From Megalonaias nervosa (Eukaryota; Mollusca; Bivalvia; Unionida; Unionidae), in assembly GCA_016617855.1 (NCBI GenBank), contig JAECUM010001143.1:1-64000 (forward strand): a DNA stretch of 64,000 nt, given 5' to 3'. Below the pieces are notes generated by a model. That model did no database searches. It had not been told where the DNA came from and was given only the letters and a program-made list of their open reading frames with translations. The translations under genes were made by a program, and so were the position numbers. This document shows positions 54,166-64,000 of the stretch, one piece after another. Within the stretch, counting starts at the first letter, position 1, and every line of letters starts with the position of its first letter.

Positions 54166-56100
54166 GATGATATAAACCCATTTACTAAGTTGTCAGTGAG
54201 AAGTATAGTCTCTAGATCCTGAGTCAAGGTCAAGGTCAGCCAATCCAATGCCAAGGATCTTATTAATATGCACCAATTCCACTTATTATAGAACTTAGGA
54301 AAATGACAATATAAGCTGAATGTAGAACAAAATCTGATTGGAATTCAGTCTTCAGAGTAAAAAGCTCAGCCATTCTGATAGGAGATTCCTTCATTAATAT
54401 TCATAGATGTTGCTCATGATCACACTTGTCCAACATCTGGATAATATAAGACTATTTACCAAGTTTGATAAAGAAAATTTGATCAGAAATATTGCTGCTT
54501 GACTGTTGATGAGCTCTGCCAGTCTGAGAAAAATCCACATCATTAAGATGCTAAAATTTCACTCATAATCATGCTCTAACAAGATTTTGATGACATAGGC
54601 CTATTTACCAAGTTTGATCAAATTCTATCAAAACTACAAGTGTCTAGAATGGTATAAAATCCATACCAGTTGCAAGATCACATCATAAATATGCCTTGGT
54701 CTCATTTGTAGTAAAAATCGCCCAATATCTTGAAAATATTAGATTACCAAGATGGATTAGAATAGGGCCAGAAATAGTGTCTCAAGGGGTAAAAAAGTCA
54801 GCCAATCATATGCAAGATCACCTCATTAATATGCATAGATACTGTTTGTAAAAAAAAAAAAATCACTTAATAATAAGCCTATTTACCAATTTTAATAAAA
54901 TATGATCAGAAATAAATTGCTATAATGCTGACAAGCTCAACTCAACAAAGAAGCAAAATTACCTCATTAATATGCATGGATCCCTCTCATAATCGTACTC
55001 ATCCAATATCTTCAAAATTTAAACCTACTGACAAAATCTGATCTAAATTGGTTCAGAAATCTGATCTTTACAGTGGCAACAAGTCCAGCCAATCACATGC
55101 ACAACATTCGTTAATGTGAGTTAACCCTGCACATGATCAAACTTGTGAAAGATCTTGATCATATAAGCCTGTATTTAAAGTCTTATTAAAATCTATTTGA
55201 AAATATGACTTTAAGAGTTGAACAAGCTCAGACTATCTAAGAGCTGAACAAGTTCAGCCAATCATATTCAAGATCACCTCATTACTATGCATGAGCCTTA
55301 TTAATATGTCTTGCTCTTTATCGAAATTGTCCAAGATATTATTGAAATTGTCCAAGATATGGATGATATTTGCCCACATTTCAAGTGGGGTCAAAACAGG
55401 ATCAGAGATATGTTTTCCAGAGCAGCAACATGCTTAACTAATCCGATCTAAAGTTACCTCATTCCTATGGGTAGATTTCACTCATTATAAAACTTGTCTG
55501 AGATCTTGATGATACAATCATATATCCAAGCCTGATTAAAATTCAGTTAAAAATCTCGTGTAGTAACAAGCTCAGCCAATCAGATACAAGATATCTCATT
55601 AGAATGTATAGATCTCATCGTTAAACCTGCACAAGATCTTCATGATATAAGCATTCATTCTAAGCATGATCAAAATTGGATCAGAAATCTGGCCTCCAGA
55701 GTGGTAACAAGCTCAGCCAATTGGATTCAAGATCACTTCATTAATATGCATGAATCATATTCACTACTGAAACCATCCCAGATGTTGTTAATATAAGCCT
55801 ATATTTCAAGTTTCATTGTTAAACTCATCTGAGATCTTAAAGATATAAACATATATTACAAGTCTGATCAAAACTGGATAAGAAATATGACCCCCAGAGT
55901 CATAACAAACTCAGCCAATCAGATGCAAGGTCACATCATTACTATGCATGGAGCTTGCTCATTATCAGACTCTCCTAAAATCTTAATACAAATATTCTAA
56001 TTTTATCTAAACTGGATGAGAAATGTGACCTCCTGATAGGTAGTGGATAAGCCAATCAGATGCAAGATCATCTACTTAATATGAATGTGACGCATGACAC
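54166..56100. repeat. Degenerate ~140-bp tandem repeat, about 13 units
   Basis: Each unit carries, in order, AAGATCACCTCATTAATATGCATGGAT-type text, an ACTCNTCCAAGATCTTGATGATAT word, AAGCCTATTTACCAAGTTTGAT, CAAAATTGGATCAGAAAT and AACAAGCTCAGCCAATCAGAT. Unit anchors (CATTAATATGCAT and variants) lie near 54272, 54404, 54537, 54683, 54822, 54962, 55110, 55278, 55461, 55589, 55737, 55936 and 56081. No frame is open through the block. Confidence 0.85.
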
Positions 56101-56820
56101 AAAATAGATGCAGGACTGTATCATAAATTTACTTGGCAAGAAAAAAGGACTAAACACTGTGAACTTACTACTTTAAGGGTTTTAATTTACATGGATTTTG
56201 TAGCTATTATGAATAAACTTAAAAACCGTTAGGTTCTTCTGTGCAAAATAAAAACAACCCAGGGCCCTTTCTCAAATTCATGAAAGCAAATACTGCCAAA
56301 ATGTCATTTTTTTTAATATACAAAGCTGTGAAAATTGATACCCAAGAAATAAATGATTCACAGTCAGCATTCTTTCTTATTTCACAAAGAAAAGATTTCA
56401 AAAAGACATGTAACACGTAATAAAATCTGGATTGGCACCTCGGAAAACTTTGAAATACTACGAGGGGACAATGTGCTACTTATTCAAAATTTAAACAACT
56501 TGTATGAAAAAAAGGCACAATTTTAACAATATGAACAAGTAATTAAAGGTTTGTAAACTGAACTAACCAAATATCATTAATTGTGGATTAGGTGACTATA
56601 ATTTACTAATGCACTGAAAGTACAGGAAAATTTAAGGTTACAAGTATAATAATTTATTAAAATAGAAATGTATTAAAACACATGTGACTGTCCAAATCAT
56701 AACTCTGCATTCTTCATGCTGACACACTTTGCTGTTATGGAACTATCTGAAAATGTGCTGTTATTGGAATTGCTGATTTGATAGTCAATATGACCGAAGT
56801 AATCTTGCATAGGTTATCTC
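56101..56820. other. No recognised feature
   Basis: AT-rich intergenic DNA; the minus-strand ORF 56416-56219 has no motif. Confidence 0.4.
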
Positions 56821-56825
56821 CCCTT

Positions 56826-56827
<2 letters not shown>

Positions 56828-56924
<97 letters not shown>

Positions 56925-56926
56925 TT
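56828..56926. repeat. Compound (CA)n(TA)n microsatellite
   Basis: About 22 CA units pass directly into a TA tract interrupted once by TG. Confidence 0.95.
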
Positions 56927-57806
56927 ACATCCAACTGATTCATGGATTCATTTTTTTCATGACTAGGTTTTGGATGATTCTGGATCTAAAGATTCTTTAC
57001 TGATAATAAAATTTGTGTACATGAGTTAAATGGAGAAAGAGGCAGATTGTACACTGGATAATTGCAATCAAAGTTTCTTGCAATAAAGAAATCCACAAAA
57101 ATTATACTCCAAAATAAAATCAAGTCCACAATCTGTTAAAATAACTATTCTTTTTTGTCTGTACAAAATTTTCATTTCTGTGTCAAATGTATAAAATGCA
57201 AAAAATTCTGTTTTTTTAAAAATAGATTCCTTTCCGATCCAACCTGTCGATAACTGATGCCAAAAATATATACAACTTACTTGGGTTTATGTAATATCTC
57301 TCATTTTGTTTGCACACAAAAAAAATTAAAACCATGTGTAAATTTTCTTTTCCCAACAAGACAATAAAACCAATTAGTAAGCTCATACATTTTAATTTCA
57401 TTCTTTTAAAAAATAAGTATACAGTACTGATCAATCAGACCTACAAAACTAACACATGACCCCAATTACTGAAACTTGAATTAAACTAAGAACCCTACAG
57501 CTGAATCTGTTACTTGTTATACATGTAATTACTTTAATTTAGCATTCTTGTAGTTTGTACAAAATTTTAAACAATCATGAAAGGTTCATTCTGATTATAG
57601 TCACAGTTTGCCCAAATTGTTCCAAAGGAAAGCCTCACTTAAGAGTTTTGTGTACAACTTTAAAGTTTCTTGGATACAAGACTTGGCATGGTAAAACTGC
57701 AATAAATAATTGTAAGTTTTCCTTTTCTTTTGTGTTTGTTTGTTCTAATTATACTGACTATAAATCAGGGAAAACATAATATGGGATGATTCAACTATTC
57801 ATAATG
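56927..57806. other. No recognised feature
   Basis: AT-rich intergenic DNA between the compound microsatellite and the 45-bp minisatellite. Confidence 0.45.
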
Positions 57807-58170
57807 TTGGAATTACAGTAATCTACACCTTCTGAACAATGGTACAATATGCTGGAATTACAGTAATCTGTACCTTCTGAACAATGGTACAGTATGCTGG
57901 AATTACAGTAATATGTACCTTCTGAACAATGGTACAGTATGCTGGAATTACAGTAATCTGTACCTTCTGAACAATGGAACAGTATGCTGAAATTAAAATA
58001 ATCTGTACCTTCTGAACAATGGTACAATATGCTGGAATTACAGTAATATGTACCTTCTGAACAATGGTACAGTATGCTGAAATTAAAATCATCTGTACTT
58101 TTTAAACAAAGGTACAATATGCTGGAATTACAGTAATCTGCACATTTTGAAAAATGATACAATATGCTGG
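57807..58170. repeat. 45-bp minisatellite, about 8 copies
   Basis: The unit TGGAATTACAGTAATCTGTA then CCTTCTGAACAATGGTACAGTATGC recurs every 45 bp. Since 45 is divisible by three, two minus-strand frames stay open and read as 15-residue repeats (YHCSEGTDYCNSSIL). No signal peptide or splice context supports translation. It lies 1.4-1.8 kb past the MIDN stop codon and could be in its 3' UTR if that is long. Confidence 0.9.
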
Positions 58171-59607
58171 AATTAGTGTTCTTTACTTATTGAAGCATTA
58201 GTCTGAGATTTGTTGTCAAAATACTTTGCATAGAGAAGGACTATACTAACCCAATAACATAAATTCGTGCCAATTATAAAATTAGTCTATTAAAATGACT
58301 CCATCCCTTATCCAGGATTTAATCTGCCTGTTATTCTGATAGTAAAACTACTTTTCAGAGTTCACTTTAAAAACTGAAATAAAACTACTTCCTTAGTGTC
58401 CTGTGCCTTAAACAGCCATTCTGCTTCTTTTGAGCATGCATGTCTCTTAAGATATGCAGACCAAACATTTGTTCAAAATACAAGTTTCAGCCATAAAAAA
58501 ACACCTTAACCCTCTCAGCAATCTTAGAACTTCATTTGGTAATACCATTAAACCTGGTAAAAATGGCAGTTATAAAAGCTGATTTTACTTTAACTGACCA
58601 CAGCTGGTAATTACACCTAATTTATTCATCTTACCTGCAGAAGCCTAGGACAACATTAGCAAAATGTACTATAAAAGGTTGGTACAAAACTTGACCTGAT
58701 ATTATGCCCTGGACCAACTATGATGTCCCTCAGCAGTAAAGTATCATGTTGCATGGTGAACGTCCTTAGAATGCTAAAAGCTTCAACTCTTTTCTAATAT
58801 AAAATTTCATTCTTTGTATTGTTTCTCTAAGAAATTTTAAAACTCTACTTCTAAGCAAACTGAGCAGCAGCATCATGACTATTTCAACTGCCTACAAATG
58901 GTTAACTTTTGGTAAGTTTTATAAAAGTCCAACAATTTAGTGCCAACTAATATCTTCAATTTAAAATAAATCACATTAAAAAACAATAAAAAATTGCACA
59001 AGAATTTTTCTCTGAGGAAAATCTTTATATTTTGATAATGAAAGTAGTAAAAGTTGTGAAATAGTTAAATATACATATAAAGGTTTACAAAGTACTTGAT
59101 ATATTACAAAAGTCCTTCCTGCAAACAGTAAATCTAGATGGTAACATTCATAATATCATGTGCCATGTAACAATTTGCTGCTATGAGATACTGACTCAGC
59201 ATATTTCAAAACTGCGGCCCAAAAAACCTGTAACTTATCAGCTGCACACTACCAAGTCTGATAATTTTAACTTCCAAGCTTTCAAAACTCCATGCCCATC
59301 AAAATGAAAATTCTGACCACAAGATGGTCACACGAAGTGCAGCAAACAGATATAAAGTTACATATGGCACAGTCTACAATACTACTAAAAATATTCTGTT
59401 TTTATTCTGATTCAACTCCATCAGCAGTAGACGTTAACACTGTTGCCAGACAGAAAATCTGTCACCCACTCATCTGTCAAAGCAGGTCAACTCAAACAAC
59501 CAGCCACCTTGACAAGACACCTCTAGTATGTGAGGTGCTGACAAAAACAAATTTCAGCCTTGAGAAGGCTGCCAAAGGTAAACCAAATGCTGCCTTCCAT
59601 GCAGAAT
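58171..59607 (-). other. MIDN 3' flank or 3' UTR
   Basis: Directly downstream of the MIDN stop codon on the minus strand. Plus-strand ORFs over 59292-59745 are shadows of the MIDN terminal exon and flank. A minus-strand AATAAA can be read near 58619, but the transcript end cannot be fixed. Confidence 0.45.
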
Positions 59608-59960
59608 TCATACGAAGACGCCACCTTGCTGGATTCCTTTTGCTGCTGTTTGGAAGCTGCTAACTTCTGGAGCTGCAGTAGTAGCAGTAGCAGTTGGACT
59701 AGCATGATTATCTCCCTTGGCAATCTGTTCTCGGCATGTGTTTGATTTAAAATTTGCATACTGTTTTCCCTTCATGTGATGAAGTCCTAAATGATGATAT
59801 GGTGTTCGGTTAATGGGCCAACTGTAAGGTGCACGCATGTTGCGTTTTGTTTTCCTGCGTAACTTTCTTTCTTCCAATTGCATCTGCAGGCGCTGGATTT
59901 TCTCCCGCAATGAACTATTGTCTTCTGTTGGTACAGGTGGAGAACTTGATGGACGAAAAT
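59608..59960 (-). CDS. MIDN: MIDN terminal coding exon
   Basis: Acceptor (minus) ends at 59961 (CTATGGAG... reads CATAG). Two bases complete an Asp codon, then [40 protein letters not shown] and [14 protein letters not shown]. The amphipathic, basic helix corresponds to the proteasome-binding C-terminal helix of midnolin. The remainder (about 65 residues, Thr/Ala/Gln-rich) is not conserved. An ORF continues upstream of the acceptor, but the conserved sequence begins after it. Confidence 0.93.
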
Positions 59961-61781
59961 CTATGGAGGGGACAAAAGAGTTTATTAGAGCCAATAAGGA
60001 TATGTGTGTGCGTGTGTGTATAATAAATAACTATATATATATGTGCATTCATACACACATACATTCATACATACGAAACTACATGTGTTTTGTTATGAAT
60101 AGTCAGAAAAAATGAGTTTGATACGGCATGGGAATAAACTGAACCATTAGGTCCAGGTATATTCATAATCCATATCAAGCAAGTTCTTTCCCCCAAAACT
60201 GAAATAAAACCTGAATGTCATTCTGTATTTATTTCATACCCACTCCTTTACACATCTGAAATATTTTGTAGCTTTACAGTACAAATGAAATTTAAAACGA
60301 ATTTGGATTTATACAAGCTTGATACCCAGCATCTAAAAATATTGATGTGAGGATGTCAGAGAAGACACTCCAGTAGGTCCAGTCTGGATGTGTCATACAG
60401 AAACATGGGAATGAATACCTATATTTGATTTATCGAGTACATAAAATCAAAGAGGTATATATAACTGAATTCAACTTCTGATTTTTCTTCACTATATGAC
60501 AAATCCAATATAATGTAGAATTTTACTCTAAATCCAAATTATTTTTTCTCCAAAAATGTCATAACATATCACAAATCACTGCTCCAAATCTTTATCCAGT
60601 TTTCTTTTACCTTATTGATGTTAATCAATGTTAAGGATACTAGTTTTCATTGCAATGTACTCTTCAGAACTTTTAAAGCAATAATAAAATACCATTAAAT
60701 TTATTACTGAATACTGGAAGAGAATCTTGCTCGCAAATTAAAGAAAGACATCCTGCCAACATCTAGAATCAATGACAAATATCAATTGTGCTTGTGTATA
60801 ACATTACACCCAACAATGAATAGTGCAATTAGAACAGGGAATGAGATCAGCATCCAAATGCTGTATGATCAGTGTCTATGAGCCATTACAACAGGGTCTA
60901 TAAGCTGTTAAATCTGAGTTGATAGGCTATTAGATCAGGGTCTATAAGTCATCACAATAGAGTCTATAAGCTGTAAGATCAGGCTGTATATGCCATTACA
61001 ACTGGGTCTATACACTGTTAGATCAGGGTCAACAAGTCATTAAAACAGGGTCAATAAGCTGTTAGATCAGGAACTATTAGATGTTAGATCTGGGCCTAAC
61101 AGCCATTAGATCAGAGTCTGTAAGCATTAGGTCTGGGTCAATAAGCCATAAGATCACAGTCTGTAAGTCATTAGGTCTGGGTCTATAAGCTGATAGATCT
61201 GGGCATATAAGCTGTTACATCAAGGTCTTTAAGCTGTTAGATCTGGGTCTATAAGCCATTAGATCAGAGTCTGTAAGCATTAGGTCTGGGTCTATAAGCT
61301 GTTTGATCATGGTCTATAAGCCATTTGGTCACCATGTGATCTGCCAGCATGATGCACAACATATGACCCAAGTCTAAGCTGTCTGCACTGGGATGCACTC
61401 TTTACACATGATTTAGAACAGTAAAATAAAGTTTAAATTTATATGTGGTTCAAGTTTTTGACAGATACTGTACCTAGAATATTTAATTGTCAAACTGTGC
61501 CTAAAACAGCTCACCTGTTGACTTCTGCGCCATCACCTGTGTCTTTATTTGAGTTTTATTAACATTTTTACATTGCTGAAGAAGACGATAATGTGGCGCT
61601 GCTCCCAGAAGGTCATTCAGGATTTGCATTATTATTCCTACATCTCGCCGTGGACGCCCAAATAAATCCTGACTGGATGAATCTAATGTTCCTGAGGAGA
61701 AAAAAAGAATACACTATAAGAAAATAAAAAAAAAGAATATATCATAATAACAGCAGTTCAAATGTGGCCTACAGAGATAAA

Positions 61782-61820
<39 letters not shown>

Positions 61821-63217
61821 AAATATGTATACAACTCTCACACACACACACACATTTTTTTCTATCTTAACCTACAAACCCTTTTATATATACACACACA
61901 CACACACACACAAATACACAATAATGTGTTCAATTTATAACCAATTTTAGAAGTCACTAATACAATAATCAAACCTTCTGTAACTGTTTTTTTTTTTTAT
62001 TTCACTGTTATACCACTACAAACACCATTCAAGACCAACTAGATGTCACAAGTATTTTGGTGACAACCTCATATCAATATGACCATTTGTTCTGGAGAAG
62101 TAATGATAGCAAGATTTTCAAGACGTTTTCTATGGCAGTCATACTGGACGTCAGTTCTGCACCATTTGTATTTAGGATCATTTGGACAACATAAGAAGCC
62201 TTTTAGTGAAAAACCACATGTTGATATGACCATCTGTCAATTAGAAACTAGATTTTCAAGATATTTACAAAGTTGATCATACTGGGTAATTGACGGACAT
62301 GATTTGCATTCAGGACCAACTAGACATCATAAGAAGTCATTTAGTGACAACCATATTGTCAATATGACCATCCATTCAGGAGGAGTGATAAAAAATATTC
62401 AAAATGGCCACCATGGTGGCTATATTGGATGCCAGACTGGCACCATTTCACTTATGACTAACTAGAACTCATTAAAAGATTTTAGTAAAAAACCCACATT
62501 GACAAGACCAACCATTTAGTCGGGTTATGACAAGATTTGCAAGAAGGCCAACCAGGTGACCATACTGAGTATGCAATTTAGGACTAACAATATCTTGAGC
62601 AGCATGTATGTGTACCTGAAAATGTTCCTGAATATACACCTTTGCCCAAGTTGTTGATACTGTCAATAACTGCTCCATTTGTCTGAGATCCAACCTGAGA
62701 ATCGTGATGAATACACTGCTGAATAAAAAAATAATTTTAATACATATTAAACGAAATATGTCTGTTATTAAACAATAACTAAGTCTGATGTAAGACTCAT
62801 AGCTTACAAATTCTTAATTTAATGATGACACTGACAAGACTTTTAAGTTATGATTACATCAATTTAAATCTGAACAAAAAATCACATTTTCATTAAGACT
62901 CTCCAGTCTCTATGATAAAATGTTAGAAACACTTTTCTAACATTTGTTTGAAAGGTCAAAATTTTTTTAAAATAATTTTTTTTAGCCTTTACAGAATATG
63001 TCATCAAAGTATTTTCTTTAAGTTTTTTTTTTAAAATTTAAGTTACCTCTTTAGGAGCTCCACCCTGTACATGATTTCCATATGCTGAGCCATTTCCCAA
63101 TGGCACTGTGCGTCGTACATGGCATGAAACAGACAGCTGTAGCTGGATAAACATCATGTGGTCACCTAGCTTCACAGCCAGTAACAGAGGAGCACGACCA
63201 GTCAAGAAGTCATCCAA
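59608..63217 (-). CDS. MIDN: MIDN, midnolin, C-terminal four coding exons (gene runs off the right edge)
   Basis: Minus-strand exons 63217-63047, 62718-62616, 61691-61515 and 59960-59608 join in phase with GT-AG introns; the stop is at 59610-59608. Midnolin is a nuclear protein that binds the proteasome and promotes ubiquitin-independent breakdown of proteins such as immediate-early transcription factors. Conserved blocks in order: [20 protein letters not shown] then [48 protein letters not shown]; and the C-terminal helix [20 protein letters not shown]. These match human midnolin in order and spacing, though the low-complexity linkers are shorter here. The ubiquitin-like domain should lie beyond 64000. 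No frame damage is seen. Confidence 0.93.
59995..60859. other. MIDN intron, nothing recognised
   Basis: Contains a short (TG)n and (CATA)n-like tract near 60000-60075; otherwise AT-rich. Confidence 0.5.
60860..61335. repeat. 22-bp minisatellite, about 20 diverged units, in a MIDN intron
   Basis: Units of the type TTAGATCTGGGTCTATAAGC+TG recur about every 22 bp, with alternating endings (AAGCTGTT, AAGCCATT). A longer block (CCATTAGATCAGAGTCTGTA...) occurs twice, at about 61091 and 61256. The array ends at GTGATCTGCCAGCATGATGC (about 61335), which resembles the arm of the MITE-like units at 48-52 kb. Confidence 0.82.
61515..61691 (-). CDS. MIDN: MIDN internal coding exon
   Basis: Acceptor CTCCTCAG, donor GTGAGC. 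Encodes (G)[39 protein letters not shown] and a linker ending QVMAQKST. The GRPRRD-G-I-QILNDLL block is one of the best-conserved parts of midnolin and lies in the region reported to help capture substrates. Starts and ends in phase 1. Confidence 0.95.
61784..61911. repeat. (TA)n and (CA)n microsatellites
   Basis: A TA tract at 61784-61816 and CA tracts at about 61840-61854 and 61892-61911, in a MIDN intron. Confidence 0.9.
62030..62560. repeat. GGTGGCCATATTG-family ~135-bp repeat, about 4 units
   Basis: In the intron between MIDN exons at 61691 and 62616. Words CATTTGTATTTAGGATCATT, GTGACAACCATATTGTCAAT, ATGACCATCCATTCAGGAGG and AAATGGCCACCATGGTGGCT match 43986-44640 and 46895-47500. Confidence 0.8.
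62616..62718 (-). CDS. MIDN: MIDN internal coding exon
   Basis: Acceptor TTATTCAG, donor GTACAC. Encodes [20 protein letters not shown] and [14 protein letters not shown] plus one base. GAVI-S and GV-SGTFSGT are conserved in midnolin. A tandem CAGCAG at the acceptor allows an alternative start 3 nt later (62715), which would drop one Gln. Confidence 0.92.
63047..63217 (-). CDS. MIDN: MIDN internal coding exon (most upstream visible)
   Basis: Acceptor TTATTCCTAG before 63217, donor GTAACT after 63047; 57 codons in phase 0. [20 protein letters not shown] followed by MMFIQLQLS is near-identical to the midnolin segment after the ubiquitin-like domain. The tail ([20 protein letters not shown]) is lineage-specific. 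Confidence 0.95.
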
Positions 63218-64000
63218 CTAGGAATAAAAGTATGATCTCCCTTCAATCACACTCTTCCGTGTTTTTTTTCATATTTCCACAAATATTATGATTCAAGCAA
63301 AGAAAAGTCTATATTTACAATTACTGATCTTGCTCTTCATTCAGTAATTCCATCTAATGAATTCATATTATCAGAATAAAAATCTGAATTCTAATAACCC
63401 TACTGTCTAAATCTTCATAAATGTCCTAGTTGGATTACAGCTATTTTACTAAGCAAGCCATAAATGTTCATACTGGAATAACTGTACAGAAAAATGATTG
63501 TGATACAAATTTATTATTAAATAAACTAACATAAAGCAAATTATACTGTACTCTAACTATATTAATATTTTAACAGTGTTAATTTTATCAGCTATACATA
63601 TTTGGTAGAAAATATCAGCAAAAGAGTTTGCTGAACATAAAACAATGAGAACTCATTTATTGTCAGGCAAACTCCAGCTTCATTTTCTTGGCTAAAATTT
63701 ACAAATGGCAATAAAGCTGAAGGTTCATTTGATTTATTTCTACAGCAGCAAGATCTGGTGACTGATGAGGATCATTAAGGAAATCAATACACCACTCACA
63801 GAAACTGACAGATCTTTGTGTCTTATTCCTAGGACCACATAAACCTCAATTAGTAATTCTGCCCACAGACTGAAGAGTACAACTGATAAAGCGATCAGGG
63901 CCATATTCAGATTGTGATGTGGATAAAATGTCAATTAATGAAAAGAAGGGCTGTAATTGGACTACTGGAAAGCTATTGTGTGTACATGTTCTGCCAAATA
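63218..64000. other. MIDN intron up to the window edge
   Basis: No further MIDN exon is found; the minus-strand ORF 63934-63740 is hydrophobic but has no midnolin similarity and is taken as chance. The missing 5' exons must lie beyond 64000. Confidence 0.6.

Noticed and set aside
59292..59745. Plus-strand ORFs of 123 and 61 codons
   Set aside because: They overlap the MIDN terminal exon on the opposite strand and its flank and have no own motif.

Overview
This is nuclear DNA from an animal: AT-rich, dense in repeats, with long GT-AG introns. A marine mollusc, probably a bivalve, is the best guess. That guess rests on the mix of degenerate ~140-bp intronic repeats, tRNA-derived SINEs and MITEs, which I recall as typical of such genomes; the two genes alone do not fix the phylum.

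Two genes could be identified. TOE1 (Target of EGR1 protein 1, a nuclear 3'-exonuclease/deadenylase) lies on the + strand as six coding exons from 8349 to 38718. They join in phase to 498 codons plus a stop, and the CCCH zinc finger is completed exactly across the last splice junction. MIDN (midnolin, a ubiquitin-like adaptor that delivers nuclear proteins to the proteasome) lies on the - strand as its last four coding exons between 63217 and 59608; its 5' part, including the ubiquitin-like domain, is beyond the right edge. The genes converge tail to tail across about 21 kb of repeat-filled DNA. One further orphan exon-like ORF with clean splice signals sits at 52119-52318 (-).

Layout: 0.2-2.7 kb, broken Ty3/Gypsy element (-) lacking reverse transcriptase and RNase H; 3.2-3.7 kb, short tandem array with CG-containing palindromes; 4.7-8.3 kb, two SINEs and a 37-bp duplication; 8.3-38.7 kb, TOE1 with introns holding a TTAA-flanked MITE, a decayed LINE, three runs of degenerate ~140-bp repeats, a 1.45-kb inverted-repeat element, a 74-bp minisatellite of about 24 units and a 21-bp minisatellite; 38.7-59.6 kb, intergenic, with remnants of a DIRS-like element and a hAT transposase, a 1.6-kb TIR element with 9-bp target duplications, a cluster of palindromic ~205-bp MITE-like units, a ~140-bp tandem family (54-56 kb) and a 45-bp minisatellite; 59.6-64 kb, 3' half of MIDN.

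Most of the window is repeat-derived or featureless intron and intergenic DNA. I found no operon, CRISPR, phage or other gene system. The observations most worth following are the dispersed palindromic MITE cluster and its apparent link to a 22-bp array in a MIDN intron, the dimeric substructure of the TOE1 minisatellite, and the orphan exon.
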